Shown here: piece by piece, positions 18,774-25,223 of the stretch
Numbering within the stretch: the first letter of the stretch is position 1
How the letters are laid out: each line of letters starts with the position of its first letter
Source of the DNA: Streptomyces albidochromogenes
GTDB lineage: Bacteria > Actinomycetota > Actinomycetes > Streptomycetales > Streptomycetaceae
Direction of reading: 5' to 3'
DNA length: 36,295 nt
NCBI RefSeq assembly: GCF_005981925.1
Contig: NZ_VBVX01000031.1
Location: 1-36,295 of the forward strand
Program-made: the position numbers and the translations under genes
Notes under the pieces: generated by a model
Told to the model about the DNA's origin: nothing
Database searches by the model: none
Seen by the model: the letters and a program-made list of their open reading frames with translations, nothing else

Positions 18774-20009
18774 GTGCCGGGTGCACGTACACAGCGCCGG
18801 ACGGAGCGCGCCGAGCGGCGGCGCGCCAGGCGGCGCGACGCGATGGCCGTCGCGGCTTCGGCGGTCGTCGCCGTCGGCGCGGTGACGGGAGTGATGTCCG
18901 CGTCGGCGGGTGAGGGGAACCACCGGAACGCGGCGCGGCCGACGACGACCGCGACGCCGGTTCCGGGGCCGCTGCCCGCGCGGCCGACCGCTTCGGCGAC
19001 GCCGACCGCCAAGGTCTCGGCCCCGGCCTCGCGTCCGGCGGCGCTCCCGTCCCCGCGGCCGCCCCGGGCTTCCCGGCCCGCACCGCCGGACTCGCCGCCG
19101 GCGCGGGCCCCGGGGACGCCGGAAGCGGGCCGGGGCGAGGAGCCCGGGGCCGCCCTCCACCTGCACCCGCGGTCGCAGGTGCTCGACTGGGTCAGGGCCA
19201 ACGGCGACGACCCCCGGCACGCGCTGATCAAGTCCCGGATCGCGGAGCGGCCCGCCGCCGTGTGGTTCGCGACGTACAACCCGGGCGCCGTCACCGCGCA
19301 GGTGAGGTCCGTGACCTCGGCCGCCCGGACGGCGGGCCGGGTGCCCGTCCTGGTGCCGTACGCGATCCCCGACCGGGACTGCGGCGGCGCGTCCCAGGGC
19401 GGCGCGCCGGACCTCGGGGCGTACGACGGCTGGATCGAGGACTTCGCGGCCGGGCTCGGCGCCGGTGAGGTCATCGTGGTCCTGGAACCGGACTCGATCG
19501 CCCTGTCCGACTGCCTCTCCGCCGCGCAGCGGCAGGCGCGTTTCGCGTCGCTGGCCCGCGCGGGCCGCACCCTGCACGCGGCGAACCCCCGGGCGAAGGT
19601 CTACTTCGACGCCGGGCACTCCGGCTGGCACACGGCCGGGAAGCAGGCCGCGGCCCTGCGCGCGGCGGGCGCCCGGTCGAGCGGCGACGGCATCTTCACC
19701 AACGTCGCCAACTTCCACCGCACCTCCGACGAGGCCGCCTACGCCCGCCGGGTCCTCGCCGCGCTCGGCGGCCCTCCGGGGCTCGGCGCGGTCATCGACA
19801 CCAGCAGGAACGGCAACGGCCCGCCGCCCGGGGGCCAGTGGTGCGACCCGGCGGGCCGCGCCCTCGGCCGGGCGCCGACGACCCGGACCGGGGAGGACCG
19901 GATCGACGCGTACCTGTGGGTCAAGCTGCCGGGGGAGTCCGACGGCTGCAAGGGGGCGGCGGGCACCTTCGCACCGGAGTACGCCTACCGGTTGGCGCGC
20001 GGCGACTGA
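18774..20009 (+). CDS. Glycoside hydrolase family 6 cellulase (secreted)
   Basis: A 411-residue endoglucanase-type enzyme cleaving beta-1,4-glucan with inversion. An Arg-rich N terminus (RRTERAERRRARRRD) precedes a hydrophobic segment at 24-46, a signal peptide or anchor; the RRRD is a weak Tat-like motif. Residues 50-125 are a Pro/Ala/Thr linker. The GH6 domain follows, with PYAIPDRDCGG carrying the expected proton-donor Asp202 and the family signature VVLEPDSIAL (Asp240). WVKLPGESDG and APEYAYRL close the domain. No carbohydrate-binding module is present. The GTG at 18774 has GGGGAG upstream. It stands alone, away from other cellulase genes. Confidence 0.9.
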   Translation: MPGARTQRRTERAERRRARRRDAMAVAASAVVAVGAVTGVMSASAGEGNHRNAARPTTTATPVPGPLPARPTASATPTAKVSAPASRPAALPSPRPPRASRPAPPDSPPARAPGTPEAGRGEEPGAALHLHPRSQVLDWVRANGDDPRHALIKSRIAERPAAVWFATYNPGAVTAQVRSVTSAARTAGRVPVLVPYAIPDRDCGGASQGGAPDLGAYDGWIEDFAAGLGAGEVIVVLEPDSIALSDCLSAAQRQARFASLARAGRTLHAANPRAKVYFDAGHSGWHTAGKQAAALRAAGARSSGDGIFTNVANFHRTSDEAAYARRVLAALGGPPGLGAVIDTSRNGNGPPPGGQWCDPAGRALGRAPTTRTGEDRIDAYLWVKLPGESDGCKGAAGTFAPEYAYRLARGD

Positions 20010-20024
20010 GCAAACACTAGCCAT

Positions 20025-20046
20025 GTACATAGTGTCTATGTACTGT
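20025..20046 (+). promoter_or_regulatory. MarR operator palindrome and leaderless promoter
   Basis: GTACATAG (20025-20032) and CTATGTAC (20036-20043) are an exact dyad around TGT. The -10 TACTGT (20041-20046) overlaps its right end and lies seven bases before the ATG at 20054, so the transcript probably starts at the ATG itself. No ribosome site is present. The layout predicts autorepression by the encoded MarR protein. Confidence 0.65.
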
Positions 20047-20053
20047 ATCTGTC

Positions 20054-20545
20054 ATGAGCGCAGCCACCGAAGGCCCGACGCCCGGATTCCTGGTCTGGCG
20101 ACTGTCGATGAAGTGGCGCGTGGCCGTCGACCGGGCCCTCGGGCCAATGGGCCTGACCCACGCGCAGTACTCGCTGCTCGCGTCGCTGCTCGGCATGGAA
20201 CACGCCGGGCGCCGGCCGAGTCAGCGGCAGCTCGCCGACCACACCGGCCTTGAGGCCCTGTACGTCTCGAAGCTGGCCCGCGCGCTGGAGACCGCGGGCC
20301 TCGTCGAGCGCACCCGGGACGCCGCCGACACCCGGGCGGTCCGGCTGGGCCTCACGGACCGGGGGCGCGAGACCACCGGCCGCGCGATCACGGTCGTACA
20401 GCGGCTCGTCGACCAGCTCCTGGCGCCGCTGGGCGGCCTGGAGGGGCGGCGCACCGAGGTGCTGGTCCGTGAGCTGACCGCCCTGATCGACGTACCGCTG
20501 GACGCGTCGTCCGGCGTACCGCCCGAAGCACCGACCGAGGAGTAG
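20054..20545 (+). CDS. MarR-family transcriptional regulator
   Basis: A 163-residue winged-helix regulator. The recognition helix region is PSQRQLADHTGLEALYVSKLARALETAGLV and the wing is RDAADTRAVRLGLTDRGRE. MarR dimers bind short palindromes and are released by small ligands or oxidants. The gene appears leaderless (see the -10 at 20041). It sits two bases before a second winged-helix gene, so both are translated from one mRNA. No transporter or enzyme lies immediately downstream on the same strand, so the regulon is not evident. Confidence 0.9.
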   Translation: MSAATEGPTPGFLVWRLSMKWRVAVDRALGPMGLTHAQYSLLASLLGMEHAGRRPSQRQLADHTGLEALYVSKLARALETAGLVERTRDAADTRAVRLGLTDRGRETTGRAITVVQRLVDQLLAPLGGLEGRRTEVLVRELTALIDVPLDASSGVPPEAPTEE

Positions 20546-20547
20546 CC

Positions 20548-20991
20548 GTGTCCGCGATCCCGAACGTCAACGGCCAGGTCATCGGCCAGGCCCACTACGC
20601 CACCCGCGCCGTCCTGGAGCGCTACCTGGCCCGCACCGGCACCACCTTCAACCAGTCCGTGGCGCTCAACGTCGCGGCGGACAGCGGCGCCGGAGTCGAC
20701 CGCGGCCACCTCGTCGGCCGCATGACGGGCAGCCTGAAGATCGACGACGCGACGGCGCTGGCGACGATCGCCGAACTGACCGGCGCGGCGCTGGTGGAGG
20801 CGGTCCCCGGCGACGAGTGCCGCATCCGGCTCACGGACGCGGGCCGGGAGCTGCACCGTGCGATCCGTACCGAGGTCGGTGCGATCACGGCGCGGCTGTA
20901 CGACGGTTTCGAGCCGGACGAGCTGGCGGCCGCCGGCCGCCTGCTGACCGTCCTGACCGCCCGCGCCAACGCCGAACTGGCCGACGCCTAG
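20548..20991 (+). CDS. Second MarR-like winged-helix regulator
   Basis: A 147-residue MarR-like protein starting with GTG two bases after the preceding stop. It has the general MarR layout: helical N terminus (HYATRAVLERYLARTG), helix-turn-helix near residues 45-85 (GHLVGRMTGSLKIDDATALATIAELTGAALVEAV) and wing (ECRIRLTDAGRELH). The helix-turn-helix is less canonical than in its neighbour. Co-translation suggests a heterodimer or paired regulation, which is inference. Its stop codon shares the palindrome CTAG with the stop of the convergent permease gene. Confidence 0.8.
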   Translation: MSAIPNVNGQVIGQAHYATRAVLERYLARTGTTFNQSVALNVAADSGAGVDRGHLVGRMTGSLKIDDATALATIAELTGAALVEAVPGDECRIRLTDAGRELHRAIRTEVGAITARLYDGFEPDELAAAGRLLTVLTARANAELADA

Positions 20992-22367
20992 TCCTTGGTG
21001 GTGTCGTACGTCGAGGTGCCCGCGTCCAGCAGGGGCTCCTGCTCCTTGAGGTGGGCGGGGGCCAGGGCGCGCAGGACGTGGTAGCCGGTGATCACGACGA
21101 TCGTGCCGAGCGCGATGCCGCTCAGCTCGAAGTTGTCGGTGATCTTCAGGCTGACGCCGCCGACGCCGATGATGATGCCCGCGGCGGCCGGCACCAGATT
21201 GAGCGGATTGCGCAGGTCCACGCGCGCGTTGAGCCAGATCTGGGCGCCGAGCAGGCCGATCATGCCGTACAGGATGACGGTGATGCCGCCGAGCACACCG
21301 CCGGGGATCGCCGCGACGACCGCGCCGAACTTGGGGCACAGCCCGAAGAGCAGCGCGAATCCGGCGGCGGCCCAGTAGGCGGCCGTGGAGTAGACGCGGG
21401 TGGCCGCCATGACGCCGATGTTCTCGGAGTACGTCGTGTTGGGCGGGCCACCGACGGCGGTGGACAGCATGGACGCGGCGCCGTCGGCGGCGATGGCGGT
21501 GCCGAGCCTGTCGTCCAGGGAGTCGCCGGTCATCTCGCCGACGGCCTTGACGTGGCCGGCGTTCTCGGCGATCAGCGCGATGACGACGGGCAGCGCGACG
21601 AGGATCGCCGACCACTCGAAGCTCGGCGCGTGGAAGGTCGGCAGGCCGATCCAGTCGGCCCGGCCGACCGCCGAGAGGTCCAGCCGCCAGTGGTCGACGG
21701 CCTCCGGGCCGCCCACGGGTGAGTGGATCTTCCCGAAGATCCGGTCGAACACCCACGAGATCGCGTACCCGAAGAGCAGACCGAGGAAGATCGCGACGCG
21801 GGAGAAGAAGCCGCGCAGGCAGACGACGGCCAGCCCGGTGAAGAGCATCACCAGCAGGGCCGTCCACTGGTCCTGCGGCCAGTACGTCGAGGCCGTGACC
21901 GGGGCCAGGTTGAAGCCGATCAGCATGACGACCGCGCCCGTGACGACCGGCGGCATCGCGGCGTGGATGATGCGGGCGCCGAACCTCTGGACGGCGAGGC
22001 CGGCGACGAACAGCGCCGCGCCGACGACGAGGACCGCGCCGGTGACCGTGGCGCTGTCGCCGCCGGAGGCGCGGATGGTGGCCGCCACGCCGACGAAGGA
22101 GAGCGAGCAGCCGAGGTAGCTCGGCACGCGGCCGCGGGTCGCGAGCAGGAAGATGACGGTCGCGACGCCGGACATCATGATGGCCAGGTTGGGGTCGAGC
22201 CCCATGAGCACCGGAGCGACGAACGACGCCCCGAACATGGCCACCACGTGCTGGGCGCCGAGCCCCGCCGTACGGGGCCAGGAGAGGCGCTCGTCGGGCC
22301 GTACGACGGCTCCGGGGGCGGGGGTCCGCCCGTCGCCGTGCAGGGTCCAGCGCACCCCGAGGTCCAT
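20988..22367 (-). CDS. Uracil/xanthine permease (NCS2 family)
   Basis: A 459-residue nucleobase-cation symporter-2 protein with about 14 membrane segments. The two conserved glutamate regions that bind the base are seen: VVIALIAENAGHVKAVGEMTG and GGPPNTTYSENIGVM. The spacing and the AENAGH motif point to the UraA-type uracil branch rather than xanthine/urate. I chose the ATG at 22367 because GGGAG lies upstream; an open frame adds 14 residues with no ribosome site. It overlaps the convergent MarR-like gene by four bases. The 138 bp upstream (22368-22505) hold no gene; a TAGCAT at 22413-22408 on the reverse strand could be a -10. Confidence 0.93.
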   Translation of the reverse strand: MDLGVRWTLHGDGRTPAPGAVVRPDERLSWPRTAGLGAQHVVAMFGASFVAPVLMGLDPNLAIMMSGVATVIFLLATRGRVPSYLGCSLSFVGVAATIRASGGDSATVTGAVLVVGAALFVAGLAVQRFGARIIHAAMPPVVTGAVVMLIGFNLAPVTASTYWPQDQWTALLVMLFTGLAVVCLRGFFSRVAIFLGLLFGYAISWVFDRIFGKIHSPVGGPEAVDHWRLDLSAVGRADWIGLPTFHAPSFEWSAILVALPVVIALIAENAGHVKAVGEMTGDSLDDRLGTAIAADGAASMLSTAVGGPPNTTYSENIGVMAATRVYSTAAYWAAAGFALLFGLCPKFGAVVAAIPGGVLGGITVILYGMIGLLGAQIWLNARVDLRNPLNLVPAAAGIIIGVGGVSLKITDNFELSGIALGTIVVITGYHVLRALAPAHLKEQEPLLDAGTSTYDTTKD

Positions 22368-22505
22368 GGTGGCTCCCGTGCAGATTCGGTCAGAAATGAT
22401 CCCAGCCATGCTAAGGCCGGGGTCTCGCGCCGCTGCCTGCCGGGTATCGGCCGCACGCCCCGCCGGCCCTCGGCCGACGGCGGACGGGTGAGCGCCGGCC
22501 GCGCC

Positions 22506-23726
22506 CTAGTCCTTGACCGCCGCGGCGGGGGACGGGGAGGCGCCGCCGCGTTCGCCGTCCGGCACGCGGCCCGCGCCGCGCAGTACCCCGGCGCCGACCA
22601 CCAGCCCGAACGCCAGCGCCGTCACCACGCCGAAGGACACCACCAGCGAGGTCGCGTCGGCCACCGCGCCGATCGCGGAGGGGGCGATCAGACCGGAGGT
22701 GTACGTGATCGTCGCGACGCCCGCGATCGCCTGGCTCGGGTTCGGCCCGGAGCGGCCGGCCGCGGCGAACGCCAGCGGCACGACCACCGCGACCCCGAGC
22801 CCGATCAGCGCGAAACCGGCCAGGGCGAGCACCGGACCGGTCGCCGACACCACGAGAAGGCCGCCGGCCGTGGCCGCGACGCCGCCCACCCGGACCGTGC
22901 GCACCGGCCCGAAGCGGTCGATCACCCGGTCCCCGGCCAGCCGGGCCACCGCCATCGTCAGGGCGAACGCGGTCGTCGAGGCGGCGGCGAGGCCCGGCGA
23001 GGTGTCCAGCACGTCCCGCAGGTACACCGCCGACCAGTCCAGGCTCGCCCCCTCCGCGAACACCGCGCAGAACCCGATCGCCCCGATCACCAGCGCCGAC
23101 CTCGGCGGCAGCGCGAAACGCGGCGGAGCCTCGGCGTCCGGCGCGCTGCGCAGGTCGATCACACCCTGGCAGGCGACGAGGCCCAGTACGGTCAGGGCGG
23201 CGGCGGCCAGCGCGTGGTGCAGGCGCGCGTCGCTCCCCAGGTGGGCGGCGAGCGTTCCGGCGGCCGAGCCGATCAGCGCGCCCGCGCTCCACATGCCGTG
23301 CAGCCCGGACATGATCGACTTGTCCAGCCGGTTCTCGACCTCGACGCCGAGCGCGTTCATGGCCACGTCCGACATCCCCGCCGTCGCGCCGTACACGAAC
23401 AGCGCGGCGCACAGCGCCACCATGTTCGGCGCCAGCGCGGGCAGCGTGAGGGAGAGGGTCCACAGGACCAGCAGCCCGCGCAGCGCGGTCCGCGCCCCCA
23501 GCCGGTGACTGACCGCCCCGGCCAGCGGCATCGCCACCGAGGCGCCGATCGCGGGGAAGGCGAGGGCGAGGCCGAGCTGGCCCGCGCCGACGCCGGTGTG
23601 GTCCGCGATCCACGGGATGCGGGTGGCGAAGCTGCCGGTGACCGCTCCGTGGACACAGAAGACAGCGGCCACGGCGTACCGTGCCCGCTTCAACTGCGGC
23701 CGGCTGAAGACCGTTTCGCCCGACAT
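22506..23726 (-). CDS. MFS exporter of the RokL6 regulon (SCO1448-like)
   Basis: A 406-residue major facilitator protein with about 12 helices, resembling YbjJ-type exporters. The loop after helix 2 is AGAVSHRLGARTALRG, a degenerate MFS motif A. The ATG at 23726 has GGGGAGG five bases upstream. It diverges from rokL6, and the gap holds the exact RokL6-type operator. From memory, the S. coelicolor orthologue (SCO1448) is the direct RokL6 target linked to glucosamine toxicity, so export of an amino-sugar metabolite is likely. The substrate is not proven from the sequence. Confidence 0.87.
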   Translation of the reverse strand: MSGETVFSRPQLKRARYAVAAVFCVHGAVTGSFATRIPWIADHTGVGAGQLGLALAFPAIGASVAMPLAGAVSHRLGARTALRGLLVLWTLSLTLPALAPNMVALCAALFVYGATAGMSDVAMNALGVEVENRLDKSIMSGLHGMWSAGALIGSAAGTLAAHLGSDARLHHALAAAALTVLGLVACQGVIDLRSAPDAEAPPRFALPPRSALVIGAIGFCAVFAEGASLDWSAVYLRDVLDTSPGLAAASTTAFALTMAVARLAGDRVIDRFGPVRTVRVGGVAATAGGLLVVSATGPVLALAGFALIGLGVAVVVPLAFAAAGRSGPNPSQAIAGVATITYTSGLIAPSAIGAVADATSLVVSFGVVTALAFGLVVGAGVLRGAGRVPDGERGGASPSPAAAVKD

Positions 23727-23769
23727 CGCGTCCTCCCCGTGGTCCGTCTCTCCAGCGTGCCGGAGTAAA

Positions 23770-23792
23770 CTATCAGGAACCCTGCCTGATAA
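23770..23792. promoter_or_regulatory. RokL6-type operator, CTATCAGG-N7-CCTGATAA
   Basis: CTATCAGG (23770-23777) and CCTGATA (23785-23791) are exact inverted repeats around seven bases. This matches the RokL6 consensus I recall, C(T)ATCAGG-N7-CCTGATAG(G). The site lies between the divergent MFS gene and rokL6. On the reverse strand it overlaps TAGTTT, a good -10 for the MFS gene, so binding should repress both genes. Confidence 0.8.
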
Positions 23793-23825
23793 ATAGGTGC
23801 CCAGGTGTCTGAGAGGATCCGTGGC

Positions 23826-25007
23826 ATGCCCGCATCACCGAGCACCGCCCGGGCCATCAACGACCGGTCCGCCCTCAAGCTGCTCCAGGACGAGGGCCCG
23901 TTGACGGCCGGGCAGCTCAAGACGCTCACCGGACTGTCCCGCCCCTCCGTCGCCGACCTGGTCGAACGGCTCCAGGGCGCGGGCCTGATCACCGTGGTGG
24001 GGGAGGCCGGGGCGCGACGCCGGGGCCCCAACGCCCGGCTGTACGGCATCGTCGCGGACCGCGCGCACCTCGCCGCGCTCGACGTACGGACCCAGGGCGT
24101 CTCCGTCGTCGTGGCCGATCTGCTCGGTACGACGCTCGCCGAGGCCACGCTGCCGATCGACGGCGACGCGACCGGCACCGGACCGGCCGTCGAACAGGCC
24201 GTCGCCCTCCTGGAACGCACCGCCCGCGAGGCCGGCGCCGAGCGGCTGCACAGCGTCGGGATCGGGGCCCCCGGCCTGGTCGACCCCGCGACCGGGGAAC
24301 TGCGCGCCACCACCGGGCTCCCCGCCTGGCACCGCAGACTGGTCGCCGCCCTGCAGGAACGCCTGCCCGCCACCGTGCTCGTGGAGAACGAGACCAACCT
24401 CGCCGCCGTCGCGGAACAGCGGCTCGGCGCGGCCCGCGACCGCCACACCTTCGTCCTGCTGTGGCTCGGCCACGGCGTCGGCGCGGCGCTCGTGCTCGAC
24501 GGCAAGCTGCGCCGGGGCGCGTCGGGCGGCGCGGGCGAGATCGGGTTCCTGCCGGTGCCGGGCACCGAGGGCCTGCCCTCGGCCACGGACTGCGGCGGCG
24601 GGTTCCACTCGCTGGCCGGCGGGGCCGCCATCGGCGCCCTCGCCACGCGCCACGGCATCGCGGCCGCCGGTGACGCCTCACCCGCCGCCGGGGTACGGGC
24701 GGCCCTCGCGGCGGGGTCACGCGGTGAGCCGTTCCTGGACGCGCTCGCCACGCACCTGGCCGTCGGCGCGGCGGCCGTCACCGCCGTCCTCGACCCGGGC
24801 TGCGTCGTCCTCGGCGGCGAGAGCGGCCACGCGGGCGGTGAGGCCCTCGCCGCCCGGGTCGCCGCGAAGCTCGCCGGCATGTCACCGCTGCGCACCCAGG
24901 TGCGGGCCGGGGAGCTGGGCGACGCGGCGGTCCTCCAGGGCGCGCTGCTCGCGGCCAGGGAAGCGGCCCAGGACGACCTGTTCACCCCGACACCCGCCGG
25001 CGCCTGA
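23826..25007 (+). CDS. rokL6: ROK-family repressor RokL6
   Basis: A 393-residue ROK regulator with an N-terminal winged helix (SALKLLQDEGPLTAGQLKTLTGLSRPSVADLVERLQGAGLI) and a sugar-kinase-like domain (VGIGAPGLVDP; VLVENETNLAAVAEQ; LGHGVGAALVLDGKLRRG). The ROK zinc site is broken: the usual His of GEIGH is Phe (GEIGFLPV) and the CxCGxxGC cluster is reduced to TDCGGGFHS. It is therefore probably a pure sensor without kinase activity. I chose the ATG at 23826 with GAGAGGA upstream; a GTG at 23805 in frame is possible. Identity rests on gene order and on the operator at 23770. Confidence 0.85.
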   Translation: MPASPSTARAINDRSALKLLQDEGPLTAGQLKTLTGLSRPSVADLVERLQGAGLITVVGEAGARRRGPNARLYGIVADRAHLAALDVRTQGVSVVVADLLGTTLAEATLPIDGDATGTGPAVEQAVALLERTAREAGAERLHSVGIGAPGLVDPATGELRATTGLPAWHRRLVAALQERLPATVLVENETNLAAVAEQRLGAARDRHTFVLLWLGHGVGAALVLDGKLRRGASGGAGEIGFLPVPGTEGLPSATDCGGGFHSLAGGAAIGALATRHGIAAAGDASPAAGVRAALAAGSRGEPFLDALATHLAVGAAAVTAVLDPGCVVLGGESGHAGGEALAARVAAKLAGMSPLRTQVRAGELGDAAVLQGALLAAREAAQDDLFTPTPAGA

Positions 25008-25065
25008 CCGCCCGTACCCCCGAGGCCGGACCGCCCGTACGTCCCCCGGGCCGGAACGCCCGTAC
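25006..25065 (+). repeat. Three imperfect 23-25 bp tandem repeats after rokL6
   Basis: GACCGCCCGTAC at 25006 and 25029 and GAACGCCCGTAC at 25054, each followed by C-rich then GGCCG-like sequence. The first copy begins within the rokL6 stop codon. Function is unknown. The rest of the gap to the chitinase (25066-25223) holds only the hairpin at 25131-25162. Confidence 0.5.
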
Positions 25066-25130
25066 GCCTCCAGGGCCCGGCGGCCGGTTCGCCCCCCCCG
25101 GTCGCGGCGGCTGCTCGCCCCGTACGCGCC

Positions 25131-25162
25131 GCACGCCCCGGAGCCGGGGCTCCGGGGCGTGC
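25131..25162. terminator. Bidirectional terminator between rokL6 and the chitinase
   Basis: A perfect inverted repeat: GCACGCCCCGGAGC (25131-25144) pairs with 25149-25162 around the four-base loop CGGG. It lies between two convergent genes. Confidence 0.83.
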
Positions 25163-25223
25163 GGGAGGGTCGGACCCGGCGGCGGGAAGGGCCGGTCACC
25201 GCCGCCGGGCGTCTTGCCGGGGG

